The notes below the pieces were generated by a model, which saw nothing but the letters and a program-made list of their open reading frames with translations, was not told the origin of the DNA and ran no database searches. From Ischnura elegans (taxonomy: Eukaryota > Arthropoda > Insecta > Odonata > Coenagrionidae): 64,000 nt of DNA. Below are positions 23,101 to 35,100 of the stretch, one piece after another; position 1 is the stretch's first letter, and every line of letters starts with the position of its first letter. The stretch is from contig NC_060246.1 of NCBI RefSeq assembly GCF_921293095.1, positions 83,945,030-84,009,029 on the forward strand, given 5' to 3'. A program made the translations under genes and the position numbers.

Positions 23101-26100
23101 CATGCATAAAATTGCCCAAAATAAAGTTTTCACAGTTTCTCCAACATTCACAAAAGAACTGACTTGTGTAGTTTTTTGACCACTAGCAACATCAGTTTGT
23201 ATCATTCCTTGATAGTAATGGTACAGTCGGCATAACCCTGGAATAAAGATTAAAAATCACATTTAATTCTAGTGTGGTGCTGACAGGAACACACAGAAAA
23301 AATTTCCTGCATTAAGTCTATTGAACTAACCTGCAGTAAATGATATAATAATGACAATAAAAATTACCAGAAATTTGGCTAAATCTTTAGTCATTTTGCC
23401 CAAAGAAACCTGAAAGAAAAGAAATTTTTAAGGCCAAAAAATTATATTTTGAACTAAAATTATTGAATAACGACTAAAAAAATGATATTTAAACTAAAAT
23501 GAGCACGACATCAAGTGATACATGCACACATTAGTGCTGGAGAATTCAATGGAAAACATTCAACATTCTTTTTTTTTTACATTTTATTTCAAGACAACAG
23601 CATGACGAAGAAGTCAGATGGGAGCGACGGAGGACAGAATAAGCAAAAAGATGGCATTTCTCTACCCTCAAATACTTGAGGAAATGAGACTGTAAAATAT
23701 ACAATAAGAAACCTTAAACTTTCAAAATAAGCCATTAACTTGCTGGGTTGTAAATTCCTAATGTAATGAGATTGAGAGGGCTCCATACATATTTTCATTC
23801 ACCTAGATGTCTTCTAAAACAGATTTTTATCATGAATTACTTCAGCATACATTTATCAGCTACACTTTTTATTTCATGCTGAACTGCAGCAACTAGTTAA
23901 AGGTTAATATGTCTAAACTCATCATTATGGTCTCCTGATGATGGAATTTATATTTGGCCTAACACCTAATTTATTCTCTGCATGAAGTCATAATTCATAA
24001 AAAAACAAATAAAAATGATTGTCCCTCTTAACATAATTAGCAAGGTGCCAAGGGTGCTTACGGAGTTAGTGCTAAATAAGTGACATAAGATGCCAAAGGC
24101 TATGAAGGTACTGTTAGAGACATTTTCCATCATAAATCAGAGAGACATTTTCCATCTCTTTATAAATAATATGGAGATCAAAACAGACATCCTCTTTGCC
24201 ACTAATGATAAATTCTTAATTAAGACATCATAAAATCATAATTATCCTAGTATTGCTGACAGAGGTAGGGCACATTGCCCATCCATTAGCAAAAATATAA
24301 ATGTTATTTATAAAAATTTAAATTGACCTGTAGAGGTCCTAAATAGAAGTTTAGTTGACATAGGAGAAGGAGCTTCGAAAAGGACAAGATGGTCGCCACA
24401 GCAAAACAGCCCTCAGCCAGAAGTGTTGGGTCCAATGGATCCCAGTATTTCCTTTCAAGGGTTAAGCCTCCATTCTTATGGACATCTATTAGAGCTGCCA
24501 GCCAGAATAAAAAAGCCAATACAAAAAGTAGTTGGTTGATCAAGTCATACCTAGAAGGTTAATTTTGCAACCAAATAGTGAGAAGCCAAACTAATGGTAT
24601 CAAACCCAAACATCTTAAAAGCTGAAAAGCAGTTAAATTTAAAGCATGGACCCTTGTAATGGATGAGAACTGATATTGTTAACGTCTCAAGCTGGTTTTT
24701 TGCTGCTTAACTTTACAAGAATAACAATGATTAGTTATAAGAAGCTAATACAGCACGTACATTGCTGAAGTTTTACTTATGGAGCAAAAACTATTGAACA
24801 TTTTAATAAATTAAAAACTTTCTAAATGAGCTGGTGTGCCACTTAAATTCCCTCCCTAACATAAGGGATTTCCTTATTTTCAGAAATATTGAAAACATGA
24901 CCTTAAATTTGATTATATGTGCTTTCAATTTAATAAAATATTAAAATGAATTTTGAAGAATAGGTTTCATTACTAAATTTGATAAAATTTAAGATTTTTT
25001 AAAATTCATAAATAATTCTCATGATTCTAGTCGAGTAAGAGAATTTATAGCTGACGTTTCAATGGAAAACTATTCCATCATCCTCAGAAGAGTAACAATA
25101 AAGTTACTAACGGAGTAATACAGGAGTGACAAATTGTTGAAAAAGACAAATGAGGGCATTGATACACACAAGTTTCAAGCAATGGCAGTTTACATTTTCG
25201 TAAGTAAAATAGTGAGAAATGACATATAATGGATTCATACTTACCAGTTCCACAAATGACGGAAAAATCGACGAGGTCCTTGAAGCAAGCACAATCTAAT
25301 TGAGCTGAAAACATGTGATACCACAAATAAGACCAAAATGCCCTCAAGACCTATAACACAAAAGGAAATGAGATCAATCATTATAAGCTCAGAAATACAT
25401 ACTACTTTTAGCCCTGTCAAATTAGCCCAAAAAATAGGGGTACCCTTGCATAAATTGCCAACAAGCTGAAAATTCTCATGAACCTCAGGGATACCACTCT
25501 AATGAAATCCTGAAAAGTCCCCATCGATCCCGTGTGTGCAAAAAATTTTATTCAAGGTCAAAGGTCACAAAAATGAGTTTTTTGCATTTTTTGACCAAAC
25601 GGTTAGTTTTATGATAAAAATTGCTCAGATGAAATTTGTAGATCAGAATATTATCTACAAAATTGTCATTTCTATTTTTTCTCTAAGATTTACCGTTTCT
25701 GAGAAAAAACCTTTTAAATAATAATTAATAATGTTCCAATAATGTTCGGAGAACGCAACAATATAGTCAAGCATATAAAGGAGAGTAAAGCTCCAGCCTA
25801 CATTCGAAAGGCTTTTTCTCAGAAACAGTAAATCTTTGAGAAAAAATAGAAATGACAATTTTGTAGATAATTTTCTGATCTACAATTTTGATCTGAGCAA
25901 TTTTTATCATAAAACTAACCGTTTGGCCAAAAAATGCAAAAAACTCATTTCTGTGACCTTTGACCTTGAATAAAATTTTTTGCACACACGGGATCGATGG
26001 GGACTTTTCAGGATTTCATTAGAGTGGTATCCTTGAGGTTCATGCAAATTTTCAGCTTGTTGTCAATTTATGCAAGGGTCAATGTCTATTTTGACCGGGC

Positions 26101-29100
26101 TATATGCAGTAATTCATGCATAATAAAAAAATACAGCAACTCCCGTTTTCCTACTATTATAACGTTACTCTATCTATAGGTGTATGGAAACAGCCTAACA
26201 CCTAATATGCATGAGTGAACTGAATGCCCTGCCAATCTGTTACTAGAATAGCTATGAATATATTCATTTAGCTCACACTTAATAAAATTCCATCCAAATT
26301 TTGTGTTGATTCAGCACCCAAAATATACTGAAAATACATAATATTTAACATTATCTTCCCTCTCAATATAAAAATGGGCATCCTATTTCCCTCATTGAGA
26401 AAAAAATTTTCTGGATGACAAAAATGCCCAGACTATTCTCTTCCATCAATTCCCCCTATGTTTTTTGGTATCAATCTTCCACTGCAAGACCGTCTTTATC
26501 TTCACCACCACCATTCTCACCTCAATCTGCCATTTCATTTCCCAGTATGTAGTACAGCACTAGAATAACTATGAATACTTATGCTTGCATACATACTAAT
26601 ATGTATTTATTCGTACAAAATAAAAAAGTCCATTTCTTTTTCCATTATATGTTCCTATCCCTTTCTTTCCTTCTCTATGAATTTATTTGTATGTTTGAGC
26701 ATCCAGCCGGCAACTGGGAGGTTCTGGGTTCGAGCCCCAGTCAGGCCGCATTTTTACCCTCTGATTTTCTGGCTTTTTTTCATCTACCACAGCACCGTTG
26801 TCCTCGTCCTTTCTCCATTATATGTTCCCATCTCTTTTTTTTACTTTAGTTTCCAAATCATACTTTCTCAATTACTTCCTTTGCATCCATACCATTGAAA
26901 AACTAATTTTTTTTACCAGGAAGAGTAGAGCAGGGAGATTAAGGGACAGTTCTTTGGGACTTGCTTCAGAGGAGGTAACTGGGTAATCTAGCCAATAGTT
27001 CATTGAACAATGGGCAATTGAGATTCTACTGTACTTTCTTTTGTTTACATTTTTCTTTAGAGCTTCATCTTGTGTCCTCCTTTGGCTTCTGGAGTTCTTC
27101 TCAGCCTTGCTTTAGCTTGGCCCTCATTTCAACCCAGCAAATTTTGAGGTTCTCTCTCCTTTTCCCTCCAATAGATTCCATACCTTCTTCCACATGCCAT
27201 GTCATCAAATTTTTTTCTACATCCCTCTATTCAATCTAAATGACTTCATTATTTTGTCTCTCATCCTTTCCTCCTCATCTCCCTTCCCTATTGCAAATGG
27301 CTTTATGCTCTGATTTCTCAACACTTCTCTCTCAAAAAATAAAATTGAAAATGCTTTTACCAGCATCATCCTCCTATCCCCTAAAACTGGGCAATTCTTG
27401 TATTTCCAATGTTTTTCCAGAATTCCATTTCTGTCAATCTATCCTGATTCTCCACATTCTTCAGTGGTGCAAGCCTTTCATCACTTCAGCCATCTTATTG
27501 TACTATGCTATTTAATAATCTATCCCAAGTGTCAACAGTCTTTTGCAGAGTTCATATCCAATATGTTTTTGCAACATCAGTACATCACTCTGGATTCCAT
27601 GGGTGGGACAAATCACACTTTTGAAGAAATTTTTTACAATCACTGTTTTCAAATGCATTAAAAATGCAGTTGAAAACAGAGCTAAAAATGAGCATAAAAA
27701 AATGAGACGTGAATTAATAACATCAAAATATACCTGATTGAGGAGGTCCTCTTAATTGCTTCTTCTTATCCTGGTTAGATTCTATAAAAATCAAAACAAG
27801 GAAAACAAGATATGATGCCAAAGAGGAAATCATCCTATTTACAGGTAAGCTCCAATATTTTACTTGTTTGCTGGTTGGTGCTATCATGCACATGAGCACA
27901 ATGACTGGAATCATTGGAATACGTGGAAGAACAGACAACGCTTTTGCAGTATAATTCTTCGTATGCCACTTGTAATAGTCGCCAAGCCAAGCACGCCTCA
28001 AAGCCTCAAAGAAAAATTGATAGATTACATGAATTTGATGGAAACAAAAGGGAAAAAACAACATAACCGAAATCCATTTAATATGTTATGAGGTATGAAA
28101 AGCATTATCCAAAAACTAAAGAAACTTAGTCAATAACTTAAAAAAACAATTTTCAATGTAATATTTTGGGCTCCTTCCATAGCCTTACAAAATGAATATT
28201 GGCAATGAAGTTCACCTTTTTAATTAAATCCAACATCAAGATACATATTTCAACAATTCTTAATAAAATGTCCAATAATATGCTCCTATTCATCAATACC
28301 AAAACTACAAAAACCCAACAATGCAACTATCTCTGGATTTTGATGTCAACTTACATGCTGTACATTTGGGTGAGCAACAAACTCTTTTTGGTAGCAATCC
28401 ACAGCCAATTCCAGCCTTGGAAACTGGAACTGGCCAGGACAATCACAACCAGCAGACAATGAGAGCAGCACTTCAACCTCCTCTTCTGTGCGACAGCAGC
28501 CTGGAAATTATAAATAAATTTCATGATTTCCCAATCAAAACGTCACTCACGCAAGTGTGGACCTTACACAAAACTAAGCCAATGGATTTCAAATAACAAT
28601 CCCGAAGTAGGAGGCCAGTCCTTTCCTGGGCCAATCTCGCACCTTATGGATTTGTTTGAGGATGCCTGTAGGCTGCACACTAAGATTTTAATATGAGACC
28701 CTTCAATTTGCAGCCAGGCACTCAAACCACTAGACTATCATGCACCCCTGTGTTTTGGTAACCAAACCAAAGGAAATGAAATTGCCTATCTTATCCTAAA
28801 AGGTGGATTTTTCCAATTTGCTTTTACTTTTGGTTGTGATAGAATTTAAAAAAAACTCATACTTTTCCCATTTTTCAACACATCGCCTTCTTCTCAAGCT
28901 TTTCCAAGCAAAATTTTTCTGGTCTTGATCATTACACATGCAAGTTGATACCAATTGGGTCATCACCTCTCAGCTACCCCTTGACTCTGTACATCAACCT
29001 TGTGTGGGTCATAATTGTTTACACTCTTAACCCTTTTAGTGCTATCCTTCTTCCCGGGGTACAGTCAAAAAATGTGGAGGGTATTTTAATAAAATGTAGC

Positions 29101-32100
29101 AACCAGGAAAAATAAACATTATATAGTTAATTTTTTAGATATCTTCAAGCAGTTTCTTTTATTTAATAAGATTAAATTGGACAATAATCAGAACATTTTT
29201 ATATGTTTACTGATATATAAGTTTTTTAAATTTCAATGTCCTCAAATTTAACAACAATAACGTAAAATCCGATATGTCGGCGCGCTGCACTTTTCAGCTG
29301 AACAGTAAAAGCTGATATATTGGAGCACCGCACTAAAAGGGTTGAGAACGATTCCTACCTTCAATGAGCGGTTCTTCTTGAATGAGCCAATGAACCTGAG
29401 CTCTAATGTCGTCACCAACTTAGGAAAAGTTGATGGTAAATTCTGCATTTTCTTTATTTTTATCTTACAAGACAATAGCTGAACGAGGAAGATTTTTTCA
29501 CTGTAAGGAGTCATTACCTTCCATTTTGCGAATTCTACAAATATGTATTGCTATTTCAGATCCGTGTGAATGACGCCATTGCTTAATGCACCATGCTCTT
29601 TATCATTGCATATCAATAGTAACCCAAATTGGTGTGATTCAATACAGTAACATTTAAACCTCCTTCACATGCATGAATAAGTTACCCAGCACAAATATAA
29701 AATAATGAAATAAACAAGCCAAGTAGAGCGAAAATTTTATGGTATAGAGCGTTCCACATTTAGTTGACAGTATGGGCTCTTATGGAGAATCGTTTCCCAT
29801 GCTAATCTCCATAAGGCCAGGAGGACAGTGTTGTCAATAAGAGCACGAAAATTAATGTTGCGTTATGCACTACGTAAAAATTGCAATCTCATGTAGGATG
29901 AGATGCTGCATTCATTGGTGCCAATAGTTTTTCAATAAAATTTATAACAAAAGCTATAAAAATCATTTCCTTAAATTTCCGTCAGAAAAGTGTATTTTTT
30001 TACTTTATCTTCTTCTCGCAATTTCTGCCTGACCGTTGTTTGTATTGAATTGAATCTTCCGCCAAAAATTCTTCACTCTATTTTCTCTTTGAAGATCTTC
30101 ACCAATTGTACAAATATTGAGTTAAAATGTTGTTATGCCGACGTAACACCCTTTAGGACAAGAAAAGTTTGATTTTTGCAAGGTAAAAAGTAGTTGCTTA
30201 CTAACTTACGTTTCTTACGTCGTAGATCCCTAAATGCTGCGTATCAAATGTGAAGAAAACTACAAAGTTATTTTTCGTGAAAAAATAATTTACTTACATC
30301 AATTCTGAAGCGAGTTACAAGGTTTTGATCTTAAGAAAAAATATTACGGCGCCGCTGGGCTGGGCTTCTTGCTTTTTCTTGCGCGCAGAGGGAAAATTCT
30401 CGGGCGGAAAAGAAGTTTTTTGTCAATGCATACTATGAAATGTATTTATCTATTCGTTTGATATCCTTAACAGAGAATACTCATACGTCGTAACAGAAGT
30501 GTTTTTATCTGAATACATTGATACACGAAAGTAAGCAAGCGGCTTGGAAATAAGACGCTTTCGCCTTGGGTGTTTCGGTCCCATCGCGGAAACCAAGAAA
30601 GAGAATCTCATAATCTGTGCGAAACACTACCCCATCCAGGGCACGCCTTTTACAAAAGGAGGCCTGGATTTTTTCTGAGTTTCTTTCATAGGGTACCATA
30701 AAACCTGCACCAGAATCGACCCTTGCCGAAGGGGCCGTGGGAAGAATTTATGAAGGCGTTCAGTTTGTCATTGCATTTTTTTGGAGTGAACAAGTGTTTT
30801 GAGGTCTGCTGAATTTGAGAATTGTGATGTGTGTTTTACACTTATCTCTGCTGTAACATGCCCAATCAATATGTCCGATACAAAGAAAAGGAGAAAAGGT
30901 GAGAAGCTCATAAGCCGCGAAAGACAGTTGGTGCTCAAAGCCTCCTCGTACTTATTTAAGGAAATCTCTCAGCATTAGTGAGGCCTGCCGAGAAGCTTCG
31001 AAGGCTACTGGGTGCTAGGAGTCCACTATTTACAGAGTGAGAAAGGAAAGCTCCCGTGGTCCATTAGTAACTCATTCAAAAACCTAAGAAATTAGACAGC
31101 CTTACAAAAATTCGAGAGCAGTGATTTTCGACGATGTTCTGTGATCAGGAATTAGAAGGAAGGTACATGAATCCTTCGTGTAAAATATTCCTCCGACTTT
31201 AAAATCCATCTTAAACTCGGTAAATATGAATAGTATTCTCCCAGATTACAAAAGGACAACACTATATCGTCTTCTTTTGGACATTGGCTTCGTGTACGAA
31301 CGCAGGGGGAAAAGAATCATCCTTATCGAAAGGGATGATATTTTTCGCTGGTGGCACAATTAATTAGTTAAGGCAGCTAAAAAATATCGTCGCGAACACA
31401 GGACGAGTGTATTCACAGGCGAAAGTTGTATTAATGTTGGACAAATTGTGAACATTAGTTTGCGAAACAAGCAATTAGAAAATCCGCGTCAAGCTTTCCT
31501 TGCTGGACTAAATACTGTGCTTGGCCCCCACTTCCTGAGGAGGACGATTTACAATTATGCAGGAACGGTACATGGGTTCATAAAAGGAGCATCGCATGTG
31601 TTTCTGTACAAAAAGAACTCAATGGATGAACATGAAGAAGTGGGTGGCGAGTGTTACGAGAGATGGTCTGAGCACTAACTTCTTGCAAACTTACCCGAAG
31701 GATCAATTATAGTGGTAGGTAATGCCTCTTTATTTCTCAAGGAAATTGGAATCCTTGCCTACTACAAGGTGGAGGAAAGAGAACATTAAGGAAATTAGCT
31801 TTGAAGATGTCAGCTTGAAAAGAGATCTTTAATTTACAATAAACCAAGTACGGGAAAATTTTGAAAAATTAAAGATTGATGATGTCTTATACAACATCGC
31901 CTTTCATGTAATACTAGCCAGAGCCAAAAAATATTGCATAATATGGAAGGAATAGAAAACATGTCTCATTCAGGAGTGGCGATAATTTGTATTATGCTTC
32001 AATTTATTGTTATTTTTAACATTACAGATTATTCATTATTCAGCTTGTGCATTGAATAAGTACATACATAAAATAACAAAAGACTTTTCCTTTTATATTG

Positions 32101-35100
32101 CAGCAAAGGTATTGTAATTTACGCTAAAAAATTCCTTAATTTACGCCGTCTTTCGTGCGATCCCTAACTCCTTTTTGAACTAAACCATTTTGGCGCTCTA
32201 TTATGTGTGGTTGCATACGCTGTTAGGATGCCTGCCAGCGGAGCGGAAGCTTGGCAACACTGTTATCCATAAGGCCCGTACTGTCAAATAAATGTGGAAC
32301 GCTCTATAGCAATTGGTGGAAAAAAATCAAACTAAATCACTGCAATTAGCACATGTACCTATGGAAATTCTAGATCCATAGTGGATATATGCAACCACCT
32401 AAAGATAGGTGTTATGAGGGTTGCATGATGTAAGGATATTGGAATGAGTTTTACCAGAGTTTTTTTTACATATCCTGTTAACTTTCCTTGCAATTACATG
32501 TTATCAATCTAAAGATTGCGATAGCCTTCGCCAGGAGCAATGGGAGGTTTTCGAGAGTTATAAATGCCAGCCTTCCTAATCCAAAACAGTTCCAAACCTC
32601 AGCTTATTGTTGGTGGAAGTTCTACAATCCATTATAACTTCCAAAAAAGCAAAGGTTTTATGAATCTCCCTTCTTCAAGTTCACTTATATAAAATACTTC
32701 TCTCTACTAGAGAATTTGACTGAATTTCACCGGAATAACCAATCAAAAAGCCTAATTTTCTGTCCCTAAATTCTTTCATCCCAAAATGCAATATTAAGAC
32801 TCAATTACTTATCCTTCTAGACTCCTATAATTCATGCTTTTAAGTACAGTATTAAGGATTCATCATCATCCTCAAAAAAATGAAATATAACTTTGTAAAA
32901 TCCACGTAACTGAGTTGATATTTCCTCACTCATAGGTATCTGTAATTGCTACTTCTTGAGTAGAAAAACCCTTTGCAGAAAGCAGATTGGCCAATGCCCG
33001 AAAGAGTGAACACTTCGACCTATAACCCTTCTGAACTCAAACTGCTCAACTGAAATACCTTTATAGGAACTGGGAACAAAATGGGGAAAAATACGATATT
33101 GCTTTCAAAGAAGTAGTAACTAGAAAAAATTAAACAAGTCAAGGGAATTACTATAGTGAATCACACATTATATTCTTTCTTCGATACTTAAAAATTTGAT
33201 AAAATATAAAGCTGACACTACGATCAATGTCTCTTATAATAAATTTGCTCTAAAATAGAGCTATTATCAATTTCCTGATTCATATAACCTGTGCTGATGG
33301 ATATACATACATATCTCACAACTGCTTCTATTTCTAAAACAGGTACTGAACTGAAATTGAATTGTACTACACACTTAATTATCTTGTTTTATAACACTCA
33401 CCAATCAAAGCAACAGGAAAGGCCCGAACTTCTTTAGCCAACTCAACATACACAGAGCGAAATTCTTCCTCTATATTACTCCTTTGCTGAAGTTCAACAC
33501 ATAGTTGAAAAGCAGTGAGGATTGGATCTGAGGATGTGTGGCAAATATATGCCGGACTTGCCAATGCTCTATAAAGGTTCAATCTTTCATATTTTGTACT
33601 CAAGCGAAAGAGTTCATCCTGTCTAGCTCTGTAATAACAAAGTATGGTATCAAACAGGAAAGGAGAGAAAATATTGGGTCTAATTCTATTGCACTTCACA
33701 TGAAGTATTCACGCATATAACCAGGGCTGTCCAGAAAGTATAAGACATTTTGGCATGGCGGGGCAATGGGCGAGACTAGCGCCGCTATCTTAGTGATAGA
33801 GTATTTCTACACTCTGTACACAACCAGCTGTGGTAGTTTGCATATCATGCTTATTGTACTTTGTATAGAGTGTAATGTTATAATGAGCACTGCAATAAAA
33901 AATTCTGCCAGTTGTGAGCTGTGACATGGTTTTTGATGGTAAAAGATCACAAACCAATTGAAATTTATCGCCAGATTTGTGATGTGTACGGTAGGTTAGG
34001 ACGAAAAAACTCATTACACAATAATACAACTTCAAAATAAAAAAATAAGTTTTTTTGGGCCACCCTAGTGTGCGGTCAAGGAACTTGGAAAATTAAGACG
34101 TGAGATACAAAACAAGCATCAAAGAAAACCCAGCAAAAAATTGTTTCTCCACAACAATGCTAATCTATTCATGGCCAATCGTACCCAAGAGCTCTTGGAT
34201 GGGAAGTTTTCAATCATCCGCCATACAACCCAGATTTGGCACCGAGCAACTAACATCTGTTCCCAACAATGAAGACGTGGCTCACTATGCAATAATTCTA
34301 CACTTATGTTGAACAGAGTTCCTGTGCAAACCTGGGCTTGAACAGCCAGGTGGTATATTTCTACAAAGAGCTTATAAAAGCACCAACCGTATTATGATAA
34401 ATGCCTTAATTTAAATGGCAATTATGTAAAAAAATAACCCAAGAGTTTAGCTGCAAAATGTTTATAGTAAAAATTGTTATTTTTTTCAAAACGTCTTACA
34501 TTATGGGCAGCCCTGATACTTCAATTTTCAGTTGTATATGTACATATGTTAGTAAGTTCATAAGGAACTAAGATATGAAAGAAATTGTTTGATAGAAGGA
34601 AAAAAGAAACTGAAAAAATATGAGACATTAATGAACAATACAAAAGATGAACTAATATTATACAGTATGTCATCATTGCCAATTCCTTTCACTAACAATA
34701 TTAAGCATGGAATGCAGTGATACATAATTCAGTGAAAACATTTGGGGTCAAAGAAACAAATGCCCCATTAAAACTTAGCTCACAAAAGTCGCCCATGCAA
34801 AAATATTAGCACTTTAATTAACAGTATTCAATCTGGATTGAAACGTTGGCAAAATCCCAGAACTTCAATGGAATAAGATATCTTGGAAGAGCTGAAAACT
34901 CCTAAATTTAAACTGATTTTCAAAGGAGAATGCATTAAAATAATGCTTAATTTTTAACATATTTTCAATAGATATATGAACCAAGGTTAAAAACTATGTA
35001 TTTAAAAAACATTAAAGACTAATAGAAGATAAGGCTAACTTTAATATTCTTCACTTTTAACAGCCATTACTTACTGACAAACTTCCTTACAGGTGCATCG

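Larger units (their letters stand above)
25411..26100. mobile_element. Long-TIR MITE of Tc1/mariner type (TA target)
   Basis: 690 bp. Two arms of about 300 bp (25,411 to about 25,720 and about 25,803 to 26,100) are inverted and highly similar, starting GCCC[TG]GTCAA. TA flanks both sides. The centre of about 80 bp is unique. There is no coding capacity. It lies in TRPC intron 5. Each arm carries a perfect nuclear-receptor DR1 motif. Confidence 0.85.

Noticed and set aside
25536-25985. Two similar 61-72-codon frames on opposite strands
   Set aside because: They are mirror images created by the inverted arms of the long-TIR MITE.
26571-27740. Several overlapping open frames rich in Phe, Leu, Ser and Pro
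   Set aside because: The sequence is pyrimidine-rich intron DNA, which naturally encodes such residues. There are no domains, and it lies between phase-matched TRPC exons.
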